Shown here piece by piece: positions 1 through 9,630 of a stretch of 64,000 nt of DNA. The notes beneath the pieces are model-generated. The model was not told where the DNA came from. It searched no databases and was given only the letters and a program-made list of their open reading frames with translations. The stretch is from JBFGCT01 sp041581055. GTDB taxonomy: Bacteria; Actinomycetota; Acidimicrobiia; Acidimicrobiales; Ilumatobacteraceae. The position numbers and the translations under genes are program-made. The first letter of the stretch is position 1. Each line of letters starts with the position of its first letter. The DNA lies in NCBI GenBank assembly GCA_041581055.1, contig JBFGCT010000001.1, positions 1 through 64,000 of the forward strand. Reading direction: 5' to 3'.

Positions 1-3000
1 AACAACTCCGGCCAACCACACGACGGAACCACCCCACCAACAACACCAAACCCCCCCAACAACCCCGCCCGCTCCTCCACCGACAACACCTCAACACCCG
101 ACACCGCCACCCCCGGCGACACCACCACCGACTCCAACACCCGCACGAAACGCTCCACCAACGACTCAGCCGTCTCGCGATCGAACAAATCCGCGCTGTA
201 CTCGAGGAAGCCCTCGATCCCCGCCGGCTCGGCCTCTGCGCCAAGGCGCCCACCCAGGCTCAGCTCGAGGTCGAACTTCGCGGTCTCATGGGGAACCGGT
301 TCCGGTTCGAGGGACAGCCCAGGAAGTGACAGCTCGATTTCCAGGTCGGTCTGCACCAACATCACCTGGAAGAGCGGATGCAGCGCCAGCGAACGCGTCG
401 GGTCGAGCGCCTCTACCACCTTCTCGAAGGGGACGTCCTGATGCTCGTAGGCCTCCAGCGCGAAGTCGCGGACCCGGTCGACGAGCTCGTTGAAGCTCGG
501 ATCGCCCGAGACGTCCGTGCGCAGCACGAGCGTGTTGGCGAAGAAGCCCACCAGGTCCTCGAGGGCGGCGTCGCCGCGGCCTGCGATCGGACTCCCGATC
601 GGGATGTCGTCGCCGGCGCCCAAGCGCGACAGCAGGGCCGCCAGACCGGCCTGCAGCACCATGAACAGGCTCGCGCCGCGCGCCCGCGCCAGTTCCAGCA
701 AACCCTTGTGCAACTCGCCGTCGAGCCGCACCGGCAGCCGTGCCCCGCGGTGGCTCTCGACCGGCGAGCGGGCTCGGGAGAACGGGAGGGCGAGCTCCTC
801 CGGGGCGCCGGCCAACGCCCCGCGCCAGAATTCGAGCTGCCGCGACTGGAGGCTCTCGGGATCGCTCGCCTCGCCCAACACCTCGCGCTGCCACAGGGCG
901 TAGTCGGCGTATTGCACGGTGAGCCGACCGAGGTCCGGTTCCCTGCCCTCGCTACGAGCCGCGTAGGCCGTCGCCAGGTCGCGGGCCAACGGCGCCATCG
1001 ACCAGCCGTCACCCGCGATGTGGTGGACGAGCAGCAGCAACACCGAACGGTCGGGAGACAGCCGGAAGCGCCACGCCCGCAACGGCATCTCACGGCCCAG
1101 GTCGAAGGGGGTCACCGCCGCTCGGGCGAGGTGCTCGCCGATCTCCGCCTCGGTCACATCCTCGGTGACCAACGTGAGGGGCGCCTCCTCGACCGGCAGG
1201 ATCTGCTGATAGGGCACCCCGTCGTGCTCCGGGTAGACGGTCCGCAGCACCTCGTGGCGGGCGACGATGTCGCTCAGGGCGCCTTCGAGGGCCGCCACGT
1301 CGAGTGCGCCCTCCAGCCGGAACGCCGCCGGAGCGTTGTACGTCGCGCTCGGCCCCTCGAGGCGGTACAGGAACCACAGACGCTGCTGGGTGTACGACAG
1401 CGGCAACCGCTCGGGTCGGGGTCGGCGGCGCAGCGCGGCGCGCGATGCGGTCCGCTCGTGAAGGCGGGGAGCCAGTTGGGCGACGCTGGGCGCCTCGAAC
1501 AGGGTCCGCAGGGCGAGGTCGACGCCGAAGCTCGATCGCACCCGGCTGACCAGGCGCGTGGCGAGCAACGAGTGCCCCCCGAGATCGAAGAAGCTGTCGT
1601 CGATCCCGACGCGCGGTGGCGTCCGCCCCGCCGACGTCAGGATCTCGGCGAACAGGCCGCAGAGAATCTCCTCCTCAGGCGAGCGCGGGCCTCGATGGAT
1701 CTCGCCCTGGCGGTCGCCCGCGGGCACCTCGTAACGCCCCAACGCGGCCCGGTCGACCTTGTTGTTGGGGGTGACCGGCAAGGTGTCGAGTCCGACGACC
1801 GCCGCGGGGACCATGTAGTGGGGCAAGCGCTCGCCCAGATCCCGGCGAAGCGCCGACGCGTCGAGAGCCGCGCCGCCGGCTGGAACCACGTAGGCGATGA
1901 GTTGCCGCCCCCCGGGGCCGACGTCGCCCGCCATGACCACCGCCTGGGCAACCGAGGCGTGCGCCGCCAGCGCCGCCTCGATCTCCCCAAGCTCGATGCG
2001 GAACCCGCGGATCTGCACCTGGTGGTCGGATCGGCCGAGGAATTCCAGCTCGCCGTCCGTGCGCCACCGGGCGACATCGCCCGTGCGATACATCCGCTCG
2101 CCGCCGCCGCGCGACATCGGCTCGGGGGAGGCCGGCCCGTGAGCGTACGGGTCGGCGACGAACCGCGCGGCTGAGAGCCCCGGTCGGTCGAGGTAACCCG
2201 ACCCCAACTGCGTGCCGCCGATGTAGAGCTCCCCGGCCACCCCGACCGCCACCGGTTCCAGCCAGCGGTCGAGCACGTACAGGCGCGTGTGCGGGGTCGC
2301 CGAGCCGATCGGGACGTCCCCCGAGAAGTCCTCGTGCGCACCAAGCTCGTGGACGCAGCAACCGACAACCGCTTCGGTCGGACCGTAGTGGTTGAAGATC
2401 CGAAGCCGGGGCACGGAGCGGCGCCAGAAGGCCGCCAGCGCGCCGTTGAACGCCTCTCCGCCGACGACGAAGACCCGCGCCCGCAGCGCCGAGATCCTCG
2501 GCCCGAGCAGACTCCGCAAGGCCTCCAGATGAGACGGCGTCAGCTTCACCAACGACACCTCCGTGCCGCCTGCGAGCAGTTCGGCCAAGGCCTCGATCTG
2601 ACGTTCCTCCGGCAACAGGAACAGTCGCTGTCCGACGCTCAGCGCCAGGTGGAGACTGGTCACGGTGGCGTCGAACGACAGCGACGCGTTGACCGGGATG
2701 CCATCGCCCTGCCGGGCTTCGAAGAGATCGCCCGACCATGCGAGGTAGTTGGTCAACTCGCGGTGGCCGATGACGACACCCTTGGGAACGCCGGTCGAGC
2801 CGGAGGTGTAGATCACGTAGGCCGGGTGTCCGAGTTCGAGCGGACCGTTGCGATCGCTGTTCGTCGGGTTGTGGGTCGCGGTCCGTTCCAGCGCGGCGCG
2901 CGTCGAGGGGTCGTCGAGCTCGACGACGTCGACGTTCGCCGGCAGGACGCCGCCCCGGCCGCCGGTGCTGAGCACCACGGCCGGGGCGGCGTCGGTGATC

Positions 3001-4952
3001 ATGTGCGCGAGCCGTGCGCGCGGGTAGTCGGGATCGAGCGGTAGATAGGCCGCACCCGCCTTGAGCGTCGCCAGCAGGGAGACGACCATCTCGGTGGACC
3101 GCTCGAGGGCGATGCCCACCACGCTCCCGGGTCCGATGCCACGACCGACCAGATGATGCGCCAAGCGATTGGCCCGGGTGTTCAGGTCCTCGTAGGACAC
3201 CGTCGTGAACCCGGTCGCGCCGTCCCCGCCGGCCGGCTCGGGGAGGGTCACGTCCTCCCAGGAGACCGCTGCCGGCCCGACGACCAGGGCGACGGCTTCG
3301 GGGGCGCGCGCCGCCTGCGCCTCGAAGAGCTCGGGGAACGTCGCCTCGGGTACCAGGCCGTCGGGCGGCTCGGAGCAGGCCAACATCTGTTGGCGCTCCA
3401 CTCGCCCGAGCATCCTCAGTGCCGACACATTGCTGTCGGGGTGCTCGACGATGTCGTGCATCAGGTGCTCGAAGTGTGTCACCAGCCTCTCGACCGTCGC
3501 CGGCTCGAAGAGATCCGCCGTGGCCTCGATGAACCCCGTGAGACCGTCGGGCGTCTCCTGGAGCGCGAGCCCGAGGTCGTATCGAGTGGTGCCCTCCACC
3601 GAGCCGGTCAAGCGATTCGGGAACTCGACCGGTTCCAGGCCCGTCAGGGCGAGTTCGGGAAGCTGCCCTGCTTCCAATGTCAGGTTGGTCCGGACGAGCG
3701 GGTTGAGATGACCGTGCCGTTCGCCGACGTCGAGCCCGGCAACCACCTCGCCGAACGGCAGTTCCTGGTGGTCGAAAGCGTCGAGCACGACTTCGCGGGT
3801 GCGCGCCAACACCTCGAGAAACGTCGGATCGCCCGACAGATCACACCGGAGGATCAGCGTGTTGACGAAGAATCCGATCAGATCGTGCAGGTCGTTGCGC
3901 TCGCGGCCGGCCGTCGCCGTGCCGACCGCGAAGTCGTGCTGCCCCGAGTAGCGATGCAGGAGTACGGAATACGCGGCCAGCAACGTCATGAACAGGCTGC
4001 AGTCACTGCGCCGTGCGAGGTCCCGAAGTCCGTCCCGTAGCTCCGCCGGAAGCTCGAAGGCCAGGGAATGGCCGCGATACGTACGGTTCGCGACCGTCGC
4101 CCGGTCGACCGGCAGGTCGAGGACCGGCAGGTCGTGGAGCTGCGTTGCCCAGTACTCCCGGTTGCGGTCACTGGCCGGACCACTCAGCCTCTCCGAGTCC
4201 CTCCGCGTGAAGTCCGCGTACTGCAACGGCAGGGGAGGCAAGGGGGAGTCGCGTCCGGCCGCGAAGGCCCCGTAGAGGTCGCTCAGCTCGCGCAGGAAGA
4301 CTCCCGACGACCAGAAGTCGGTGATGATGTGGTGAAACGTCAGCAGGATGACGTGATCACCCTCACCGGCCTCGAGGACCTCGACGCGGAAGAGCGGCAG
4401 GCGGGAGAGATCGAAGGGCTGGCGGCTCCGCTCCGCCGCGATTTCGGCGATCAGGCGATCCTTGTCCTCGGCGGGCAGGCCGGTGAGATCCACCACCGGG
4501 ATCTCGGTGCGAAGCTCCGGCTCGACATGGCAACGAGGATCGCCATCCACCTCGCTGAAGCGAGTCCGCAGGACGTCGTGGCGCCTGACGATCTCGTCGA
4601 CGCTGGCGCGCAACACCTCGACGTCGAGCCGGCCCTTGAATCGGAGACCGGTGTGCAGGATGTAGGCCGGCGTGCCGGGCTCCAGGCGGTCGATGAACCA
4701 CAGGCGGCGCTGACCGAGGGAGAGCAGGCCCGGGTCGGCCGCTTCGGCGCGGGCCGAGCGGTCGGGCTGGGGATCGGACGGAGCGGTCGCGCGCAAGAAG
4801 TCGACCAGCGCATCTCGATCGCGCGCCAGCTGCGCCCGCAGCTCCGGGGTCAGGGCGCCCTCGGCGGCGCGAACGCGGAGCTTGTCGCCCTCGACCCATA
4901 CCCTGACGCCGGCTTCGGCGAGTTGAGCGACGAGGCCAACCATCCTCGACAT
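1..4952 (-). CDS. Non-ribosomal peptide synthetase, partial (TubC-dock-C-A-PCP-C...)
   Basis: Multidomain synthetase running off the left edge. Reading the minus strand, residues 1-55 look like a TubC N-terminal docking domain. A condensation domain follows (about 70-500; motif HHIITDFWS near 207, with F where G is usual), then an adenylation domain (about 530-1070; YTSGSTGTPKG near 717, NHYGPTE near 854, NNKVDR near 1064), a carrier domain (GGHSLL Ser near 1124) and a second condensation domain (HHIAGDGWS near 1311). The open end has reached the C-to-A linker. The specificity-pocket residues read D-A-T-K-V-G-H-V-G-K, which resembles Asp/Asn codes. The start at 4952 lies 12 nt after AAGGGG; ATG at 4964 has no room for a ribosome site and ATG at 4943 is possible. 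It follows the dehydrogenase gene by 19 nt, so it should receive the acyl chain made upstream. The final product is unknown. Confidence 0.93.
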   Translation of the reverse strand, partial: MSRMVGLVAQLAEAGVRVWVEGDKLRVRAAEGALTPELRAQLARDRDALVDFLRATAPSDPQPDRSARAEAADPGLLSLGQRRLWFIDRLEPGTPAYILHTGLRFKGRLDVEVLRASVDEIVRRHDVLRTRFSEVDGDPRCHVEPELRTEIPVVDLTGLPAEDKDRLIAEIAAERSRQPFDLSRLPLFRVEVLEAGEGDHVILLTFHHIITDFWSSGVFLRELSDLYGAFAAGRDSPLPPLPLQYADFTRRDSERLSGPASDRNREYWATQLHDLPVLDLPVDRATVANRTYRGHSLAFELPAELRDGLRDLARRSDCSLFMTLLAAYSVLLHRYSGQHDFAVGTATAGRERNDLHDLIGFFVNTLILRCDLSGDPTFLEVLARTREVVLDAFDHQELPFGEVVAGLDVGERHGHLNPLVRTNLTLEAGQLPELALTGLEPVEFPNRLTGSVEGTTRYDLGLALQETPDGLTGFIEATADLFEPATVERLVTHFEHLMHDIVEHPDSNVSALRMLGRVERQQMLACSEPPDGLVPEATFPELFEAQAARAPEAVALVVGPAAVSWEDVTLPEPAGGDGATGFTTVSYEDLNTRANRLAHHLVGRGIGPGSVVGIALERSTEMVVSLLATLKAGAAYLPLDPDYPRARLAHMITDAAPAVVLSTGGRGGVLPANVDVVELDDPSTRAALERTATHNPTNSDRNGPLELGHPAYVIYTSGSTGVPKGVVIGHRELTNYLAWSGDLFEARQGDGIPVNASLSFDATVTSLHLALSVGQRLFLLPEERQIEALAELLAGGTEVSLVKLTPSHLEALRSLLGPRISALRARVFVVGGEAFNGALAAFWRRSVPRLRIFNHYGPTEAVVGCCVHELGAHEDFSGDVPIGSATPHTRLYVLDRWLEPVAVGVAGELYIGGTQLGSGYLDRPGLSAARFVADPYAHGPASPEPMSRGGGERMYRTGDVARWRTDGELEFLGRSDHQVQIRGFRIELGEIEAALAAHASVAQAVVMAGDVGPGGRQLIAYVVPAGGAALDASALRRDLGERLPHYMVPAAVVGLDTLPVTPNNKVDRAALGRYEVPAGDRQGEIHRGPRSPEEEILCGLFAEILTSAGRTPPRVGIDDSFFDLGGHSLLATRLVSRVRSSFGVDLALRTLFEAPSVAQLAPRLHERTASRAALRRRPRPERLPLSYTQQRLWFLYRLEGPSATYNAPAAFRLEGALDVAALEGALSDIVARHEVLRTVYPEHDGVPYQQILPVEEAPLTLVTEDVTEAEIGEHLARAAVTPFDLGREMPLRAWRFRLSPDRSVLLLLVHHIAGDGWSMAPLARDLATAYAARSEGREPDLGRLTVQYADYALWQREVLGEASDPESLQSRQLEFWRGALAGAPEELALPFSRARSPVESHRGARLPVRLDGELHKGLLELARARGASLFMVLQAGLAALLSRLGAGDDIPIGSPIAGRGDAALEDLVGFFANTLVLRTDVSGDPSFNELVDRVRDFALEAYEHQDVPFEKVVEALDPTRSLALHPLFQVMLVQTDLEIELSLPGLSLEPEPVPHETAKFDLELSLGGRLGAEAEPAGIEGFLEYSADLFDRETAESLVERFVRVLESVVVSPGVAVSGVEVLSVEERAGLLGGFGVVGGVVPSCGWPEL

Positions 4953-4971
4953 GTGGCGACCCATCCCCTTC

Positions 4972-7116
4972 TTACCGTTCCCGGTCCGAGGTCGCAGCCC
5001 GAAGCGGCGTGGTGCGTACGAGCCCGTCGGCGGGATCGCGGGTCGGACCGCAGTGGTCGTCGAGGGCGATGGGGGCCCGCAAGCAGAAGTCGGGGATGTC
5101 GAACGCGCGAACCAGCGGTACCGCGTTCCGCCGGACCCGCCCGCAAAGACGATTGACGAGTCGCCTGATCTCCTCGCTCCGCGCCGGCGTGATCGCGCCG
5201 TTCTCCAAGAACCACCCACGATCCGTTTCGATGCGCCACAGGGCCCAGAGATCGCGCAACTCTGCCAGGACTCCCCGAAGCGGTTCTTCGCGACAGCGGT
5301 CGACGGCTTCGGTGAACCGCTCCAGCACGAGACGCTCCACGTGGGCGTTGGCGACCGACAACAGGTGATCCTGGCACTCGATCACCGCGTAGTGGACCTC
5401 CATCCCGGCCTCGGTCCGGCGCCGCACCCGCGCGTTCAGCGAGGAGAGGAGTCGCCGCTCGCGCCACGCCATGGTCCGCAATTGGTAGCCGCTGTCGAGA
5501 AGGGATGCGGCGTCCTCGTCGCCGCCGATACCGGAGCGAGCGGTGCCCTCTGGCCCAGCATCCCGCGACGCCTCGTCCAGCCAACTGTATTCCTCGAGCC
5601 TCCCGTGATCGGTCAGCAGCTTGCGCGCCAGCACCTGCATCAGAACGGTGTTGTCGCCCTCGAAGGTGGGGAAGACGTCGGTGTCGGCGCCGAGGGCCGC
5701 GAACTGGTTGGCCGCCAGGTATCCCTGGCTGCCGCACGCCTCGCGGCAGCTGCGGACGGTGTCGGTCGCGTGCCAGGTCGTATAGGCCTTGATCCCGGCG
5801 ATCGGCCCCTCGAGTCCGCGGGGATCCTCCTGCTCGTCGACGATCGACGCGTAGCGGGCGGCCATCCGGTCGAGCGCGAAGTGAAGGGCGTAGGTCGCCG
5901 CCAGTCGGGGCATCAATCGCCGTTGGTGGGTGAGATAGTCGAGAAGCGGCGTCTCGGGGCGGTCGGCGACGCCGAACTGGTGGCGTCTCGACCCGTAGAG
6001 CACGGCGATCGTCAGCGCCGACTTGCTCGCGCTCTGGACGGCGAGCGACAGGCCCAGCCGAGGGCCGAGCAAGACGCCCAGCTGAGTCGAGAAATGGGGC
6101 GTCCCGTCGGGCCGCGAGTGCGTGTAGCCGCCGTCGGCCTCGACTCCGGCAAACCGATCGAGAAGGTTCTCCCGAGGGATGCGCACGCCGTCGAACCAGA
6201 GGCGGCCGTTGTCCACTCCGTTCAGGCCGACCTTCTCGCCGCAGTCCTCGATCCGCACTCCCGGCCGGGCTTCACCACGGGCGTTTCGAATGGGCACGAG
6301 GAACGCGTGAACACCCCGGGAGACGGAGTCGATCTCGAGTTGGGCGAAGACCGTCGCCATCTGAGCGCGCTCGGCGGCGTTGCCGATGTAGTCCTTGCCC
6401 GCTTCCTCGCGCGGCGTGTCGAGGACGAACTGCTGCCGACCGCGGTCGAAGCGCGCCACGGTCTCGAGCCTCGCGAGGTCGGAGCCGTGGGCCGTCTCGG
6501 TCACGGCCAAGCAGCCCGGCAGCTCGAGACTGCCGGCCGCGGCGAGGTACTCCTCGTGGTGCGCTCGGCTTCCGAGGCGGTGGATGCTGGCGCCGAACAG
6601 CCCGAACTGCACCCCGAAGGTGACACCCAGACTGAAATCGTGGCAGCACACGGTCTCGACCACGGTGAGGAACGCCCGGGTGTCGGCGCGACCGCCGTAT
6701 TCCGGCGGGAACGCCACGGCTCCGAACCCCTGATCGGCGAGCTGTCGGCACCAGTCGAAGACCTGGCGCCGGTAGGCGGATCGGTCGAGGCGGCGGGCGC
6801 GGTCGGCGTCGAATTCTCGCAGCACGCCGAGCACGCTGTCGCGCAGCGGCTGCCGGTCATCTTCCAGCAGCCGGGTCAGCGCCGCCACGTCGAAGACCGG
6901 CATGGTCTCGGCAATCGGCGTGTTGGGCGACGTCGCGCCGGGCGGCTGGGGGTCCGTGCGCAGAAGTTCCAAGAGCTCGGGCTTGAGCTGGGTCAGCGCG
7001 GCGAGCATCTCTGGCGTCAGCGCCCCCTTCGGACCACGGATCCGCAGCTGCTCACCGTCGCTCGAGAGGTGGACGCCCTGTCTCGTCGTCTCGCTGAGGA
7101 GTTCCGCCAGCCTCAC
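4972..7116 (-). CDS. Acyl-CoA oxidase-like dehydrogenase with N-terminal TubC-type docking domain
   Basis: FAD enzyme of 714 residues. Residues 1-55 (starting MRLAELLSETTRQG, with GALTPEMLAAL) resemble the TubC docking domain of the downstream NRPS. The rest is an acyl-CoA dehydrogenase/oxidase fold: TETAHGSDLARLE is the flavin-side motif, and FEGDNTVLMQVLARKLL near residue 485 carries the Glu that acts as base in acyl-CoA oxidases. A C-terminal helical extension makes it longer than ordinary 380-residue dehydrogenases. The GTG start at 7116 overlaps the upstream stop (GTGA). The likely role is alpha,beta-desaturation of the fatty acyl chain held on the FAAL-fused carrier, as acyl-CoA dehydrogenases do in lipodepsipeptide pathways. 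The docking domain suggests it joins the assembly line physically. Substrate chain length is not predictable. Confidence 0.9.
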   Translation of the reverse strand: MRLAELLSETTRQGVHLSSDGEQLRIRGPKGALTPEMLAALTQLKPELLELLRTDPQPPGATSPNTPIAETMPVFDVAALTRLLEDDRQPLRDSVLGVLREFDADRARRLDRSAYRRQVFDWCRQLADQGFGAVAFPPEYGGRADTRAFLTVVETVCCHDFSLGVTFGVQFGLFGASIHRLGSRAHHEEYLAAAGSLELPGCLAVTETAHGSDLARLETVARFDRGRQQFVLDTPREEAGKDYIGNAAERAQMATVFAQLEIDSVSRGVHAFLVPIRNARGEARPGVRIEDCGEKVGLNGVDNGRLWFDGVRIPRENLLDRFAGVEADGGYTHSRPDGTPHFSTQLGVLLGPRLGLSLAVQSASKSALTIAVLYGSRRHQFGVADRPETPLLDYLTHQRRLMPRLAATYALHFALDRMAARYASIVDEQEDPRGLEGPIAGIKAYTTWHATDTVRSCREACGSQGYLAANQFAALGADTDVFPTFEGDNTVLMQVLARKLLTDHGRLEEYSWLDEASRDAGPEGTARSGIGGDEDAASLLDSGYQLRTMAWRERRLLSSLNARVRRRTEAGMEVHYAVIECQDHLLSVANAHVERLVLERFTEAVDRCREEPLRGVLAELRDLWALWRIETDRGWFLENGAITPARSEEIRRLVNRLCGRVRRNAVPLVRAFDIPDFCLRAPIALDDHCGPTRDPADGLVRTTPLRAATSDRER

Positions 7117-9290
7117 AGGACGAAGTCTTCCATGGCGTCGCCCGGCGCCGCGGAGCCGGCCACCGACGCGGTGGACTCCGGCTCGGGCTGCATCATGAAG
7201 CGGCACAACCATGAGGCGAGCACGAAGTCGACGACCGCGGCCATCGTGGGCTGACGCAACAACACGGTCGCGGGAAGCTCGAGTTTCAGCTCGTCTTCGA
7301 TCCGCGCCCGCACCTCGGCGCCTGCCAAGGAGTCGATCGCCAGGTTCACCAGCGGCATGTCGAGGTCGATCGTGGTGGGATCGGTTCTCAACGTCTGGGC
7401 CACGAGCGTCCGCAACCGCCGGCCGAGGATCGCCGAGCGCTCCGGTGCCGCAGCCGCCAGCAGCGCCTCGTGGAGGGGGGCATGGTCTGCCAGGCCGATG
7501 GCGGAGGCCGCACTGCTCGACTCCGGTTCTGCCTGGTGAGGAGGCGGCGCGTCGACGACCTTCTCGATCAGCGCGAGCTCGCCGCTCAGAAAGAGAGCGC
7601 GCGACGCTCGGCGCTGGACCTTGCCACTCGTCGTCTTGGGCAGCGCGCGCCGCTCGACGAGCGCGACGGTGTGCGGACGAACCTCGTAACGCTCGAACAC
7701 CGCCCGCCGGATGGCAGCGGCCACCTCCGCGGGCTCGCCGCGCGAGGGAAGGACCTCACAGGCGATCGCCAACTGCTCTTCGTCGTCGACATCGATCGAG
7801 AATGCGGCGCAGCCGGCACGGCACACCGCACGGTGGCTGCCTTCGGCGGTCGCTTCGATCTCCTGGGGATCGAGGTTGCGCCCGCGCAGGATGATGAGGT
7901 CCTTGAGTCGCCCCGTGATGACCAGCTCGTCGCCCCAGAGAAAGCCGAGGTCACCGGTTCGCAAGAAGGGGCCCTCGCCGGTGTCTGCCAGCCGGGCGCC
8001 GAAGACGGCCGCGCTCTCTTCGGGCCGCCGCCAGTAACCGCCGGCGACGTTTGCTCCCCGCACCCAGATCTCCCCCACCCGGTCTGGCGCACACCGCGTC
8101 CGGGTCTCGGGATCGACGATGAGGATCTCCTGATCAAGCCACGAGCGGCCGCACGACACGAGGGACCGCGTTTCGCGCTCGCCGTCTTCTTCGGTCGCTG
8201 GTTCCACCCGTCCGAGCTCCAGATCGGAGATCCGCCACTTCGCCGTCGCCGGCGGAGCATCGACGGGCCCGCCGCTCACGAACACCGTGGCCTCGGCCAG
8301 GCCGTACGCGGGGAAGAAGCTCTCGCGCCGGAAACCACTGGGAGCGAGCGCCTCGCAGAAACGGTCGATGGTGTGGGCCCGGACGGGCTCGGCCCCGTTG
8401 GCGGCAACCCTCCACCCGCGCAGGTCGAGATCCTCGCAATCCCTGGGGCGAACCCGGCGAGCGCACAACTCGTATGCGAAGTTCGGAGCCGCGGTGATGG
8501 CGGCGCCGAAGTGCGCGATCGCGCGCAGCCAGCGGGTGGGCTTGCGGGCGAAGGCCTGCGGCGCCATCAACGTGCAGCTACTGCCCGAGTAGAGGGGATT
8601 CAGGACCATCGCGATCAGCCCCATGTCATGCGACAGCGGCAGCCACGAGACGAAATCGGAGTCCTCGTCGGCACGAAAACCCGCCTGCACCATCCGCTCG
8701 TTGTAGATCAGGTTGGCGTGCCGGATCACGACCCCTTTCGGCTGCCCGGTGGAGCCCGACGTGTACTGGAGGAAGGACAGGCTCCCGCCGCTGAGCTCGG
8801 GCATCTCCCATTGCCCGGCGAGCCCGGAATCCACGTCGTCGGTCGACCACCAGGCGAGGTCGCCGAGACCCTCGGCCGTCGACAGCGCCTCGCTCGTCTC
8901 CAGCAGCATCGACCTCGTGGTGAGAACCCCGCGGGCGCCGGCGTCCGCAGCGATCCGACGCAGCCGCTCGAGCGCCAGATCGAGGCGCATCAGGTCCGGG
9001 GGATACACGGGAACGGCTACCGCGCCCGCGTACTGACAGCCCATGAAGGCCGCGATGAACTCCAGCCCCGCCGGGTGGAGGAGGATGAGCCGCTCGCCCT
9101 CCATGCCCTGCGCCAGCAGGAAAGCGCCGATCGCGCGGGCTCGGACGTCCAGCTCTGCGTAGGTGAGCTCCTGCGTGGGGCCGTCGACCTCGCCGGTGGC
9201 GAGAAACCGGTACAGCAGTTGGGATCCCTTGATCTCGGCTCGATCGCGAAGCACCTCCACGAGCGTCTCGCGCTGCGGAAATCTCGACAT
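7113..9290 (-). CDS. Fatty acyl-AMP ligase fused to acyl carrier protein
   Basis: Adenylates a fatty acid and loads it on its own carrier domain, starting lipopeptide synthesis. 725 residues. The AMP-binding part has LQYTSGSTGQPKGVVIRH, the FAAL-typical SWLPLSHDMGLI, AYGLAEATV, RTGDLGF and the K of KTTSGKVQR. The C-terminal 90 residues form a carrier domain with the phosphopantetheine Ser in NLAIDSLAGAEV. The ATG at 9290 has GAGG nearby. It is the first gene of a three-gene minus-strand operon, and its stop overlaps the dehydrogenase start by 4 bp. FAALs differ from CoA ligases by an insertion that blocks CoA use; the assignment here rests on overall sequence resemblance and context. Confidence 0.93.
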   Translation of the reverse strand: MSRFPQRETLVEVLRDRAEIKGSQLLYRFLATGEVDGPTQELTYAELDVRARAIGAFLLAQGMEGERLILLHPAGLEFIAAFMGCQYAGAVAVPVYPPDLMRLDLALERLRRIAADAGARGVLTTRSMLLETSEALSTAEGLGDLAWWSTDDVDSGLAGQWEMPELSGGSLSFLQYTSGSTGQPKGVVIRHANLIYNERMVQAGFRADEDSDFVSWLPLSHDMGLIAMVLNPLYSGSSCTLMAPQAFARKPTRWLRAIAHFGAAITAAPNFAYELCARRVRPRDCEDLDLRGWRVAANGAEPVRAHTIDRFCEALAPSGFRRESFFPAYGLAEATVFVSGGPVDAPPATAKWRISDLELGRVEPATEEDGERETRSLVSCGRSWLDQEILIVDPETRTRCAPDRVGEIWVRGANVAGGYWRRPEESAAVFGARLADTGEGPFLRTGDLGFLWGDELVITGRLKDLIILRGRNLDPQEIEATAEGSHRAVCRAGCAAFSIDVDDEEQLAIACEVLPSRGEPAEVAAAIRRAVFERYEVRPHTVALVERRALPKTTSGKVQRRASRALFLSGELALIEKVVDAPPPHQAEPESSSAASAIGLADHAPLHEALLAAAAPERSAILGRRLRTLVAQTLRTDPTTIDLDMPLVNLAIDSLAGAEVRARIEDELKLELPATVLLRQPTMAAVVDFVLASWLCRFMMQPEPESTASVAGSAAPGDAMEDFVL

Positions 9291-9583
9291 TCTCTATGGC
9301 CTCGCTAGGCGCGTGCTCGACGCCCGCCTGCCGCTTCCACCCAGGTGTCCCAGACTCACGACGTCGGTCTGATCCTCGGTCGGCAAGGAAGGCCCGATCG
9401 GGCGCTCGGGCAGGTCATCCGCGTCACAAAACGACAGTACCACTGCGTCACTCCTGGGCCCAGATCGGCCGGAGGGGCGAGCGCCGATGGCGGCGACCGA
9501 AGGCTCGTGCTGGCGATGTTCGGCCGCGCGCGCAACGGCTGTGCGACGCGGCATCCGACGGACACCTGCCCGTTCCTCGCGCC
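9291..9583. other. Divergent intergenic region between lipopeptide operon and accessory pair
   Basis: About 290 bp without a convincing gene. It must hold the promoter of the minus-strand FAAL operon, but no clear hexamer pair is seen for that direction. TGTGACGC/AGTGACGC direct copies occur around 9420-9455. A small minus-strand reading frame (9294-9554) has no start signals or recognisable domain. Confidence 0.5.
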
Positions 9584-9625
9584 TTGACCTCTGAAGCTCG
9601 AGACGTAGTATCGCTCTCCGGGAGG
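9584..9625 (+). promoter_or_regulatory. Promoter and ribosome site of the Vps62-like gene
   Basis: TTGACC at 9584-9589, a 16-nt spacer and TAGTAT at 9606-9611 form a good sigma-70-type promoter. GGGAGG at 9620-9625 lies 5 nt before ATG 9631. Most of the housekeeping genes in this window lack such a canonical arrangement. Confidence 0.6.
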
Positions 9626-9630
9626 TTCAA

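Noticed and set aside
378..2174. Long plus-strand reading frame opposite the NRPS (also 2289-3044, 3153-4040, 4068-5156)
   Set aside because: Arg/Gln-rich translation without domains, opposite clear NRPS motifs; high-GC mirror frames.
4951..9308. Plus-strand frames of 767 and 612 codons opposite the dehydrogenase and FAAL
   Set aside because: The minus strand carries full enzyme motifs; these are mirror frames with no recognisable protein.
9294..9554. 86-codon minus-strand frame upstream of the FAAL
   Set aside because: No start signal or family; occupies the region expected to hold the operon promoter.
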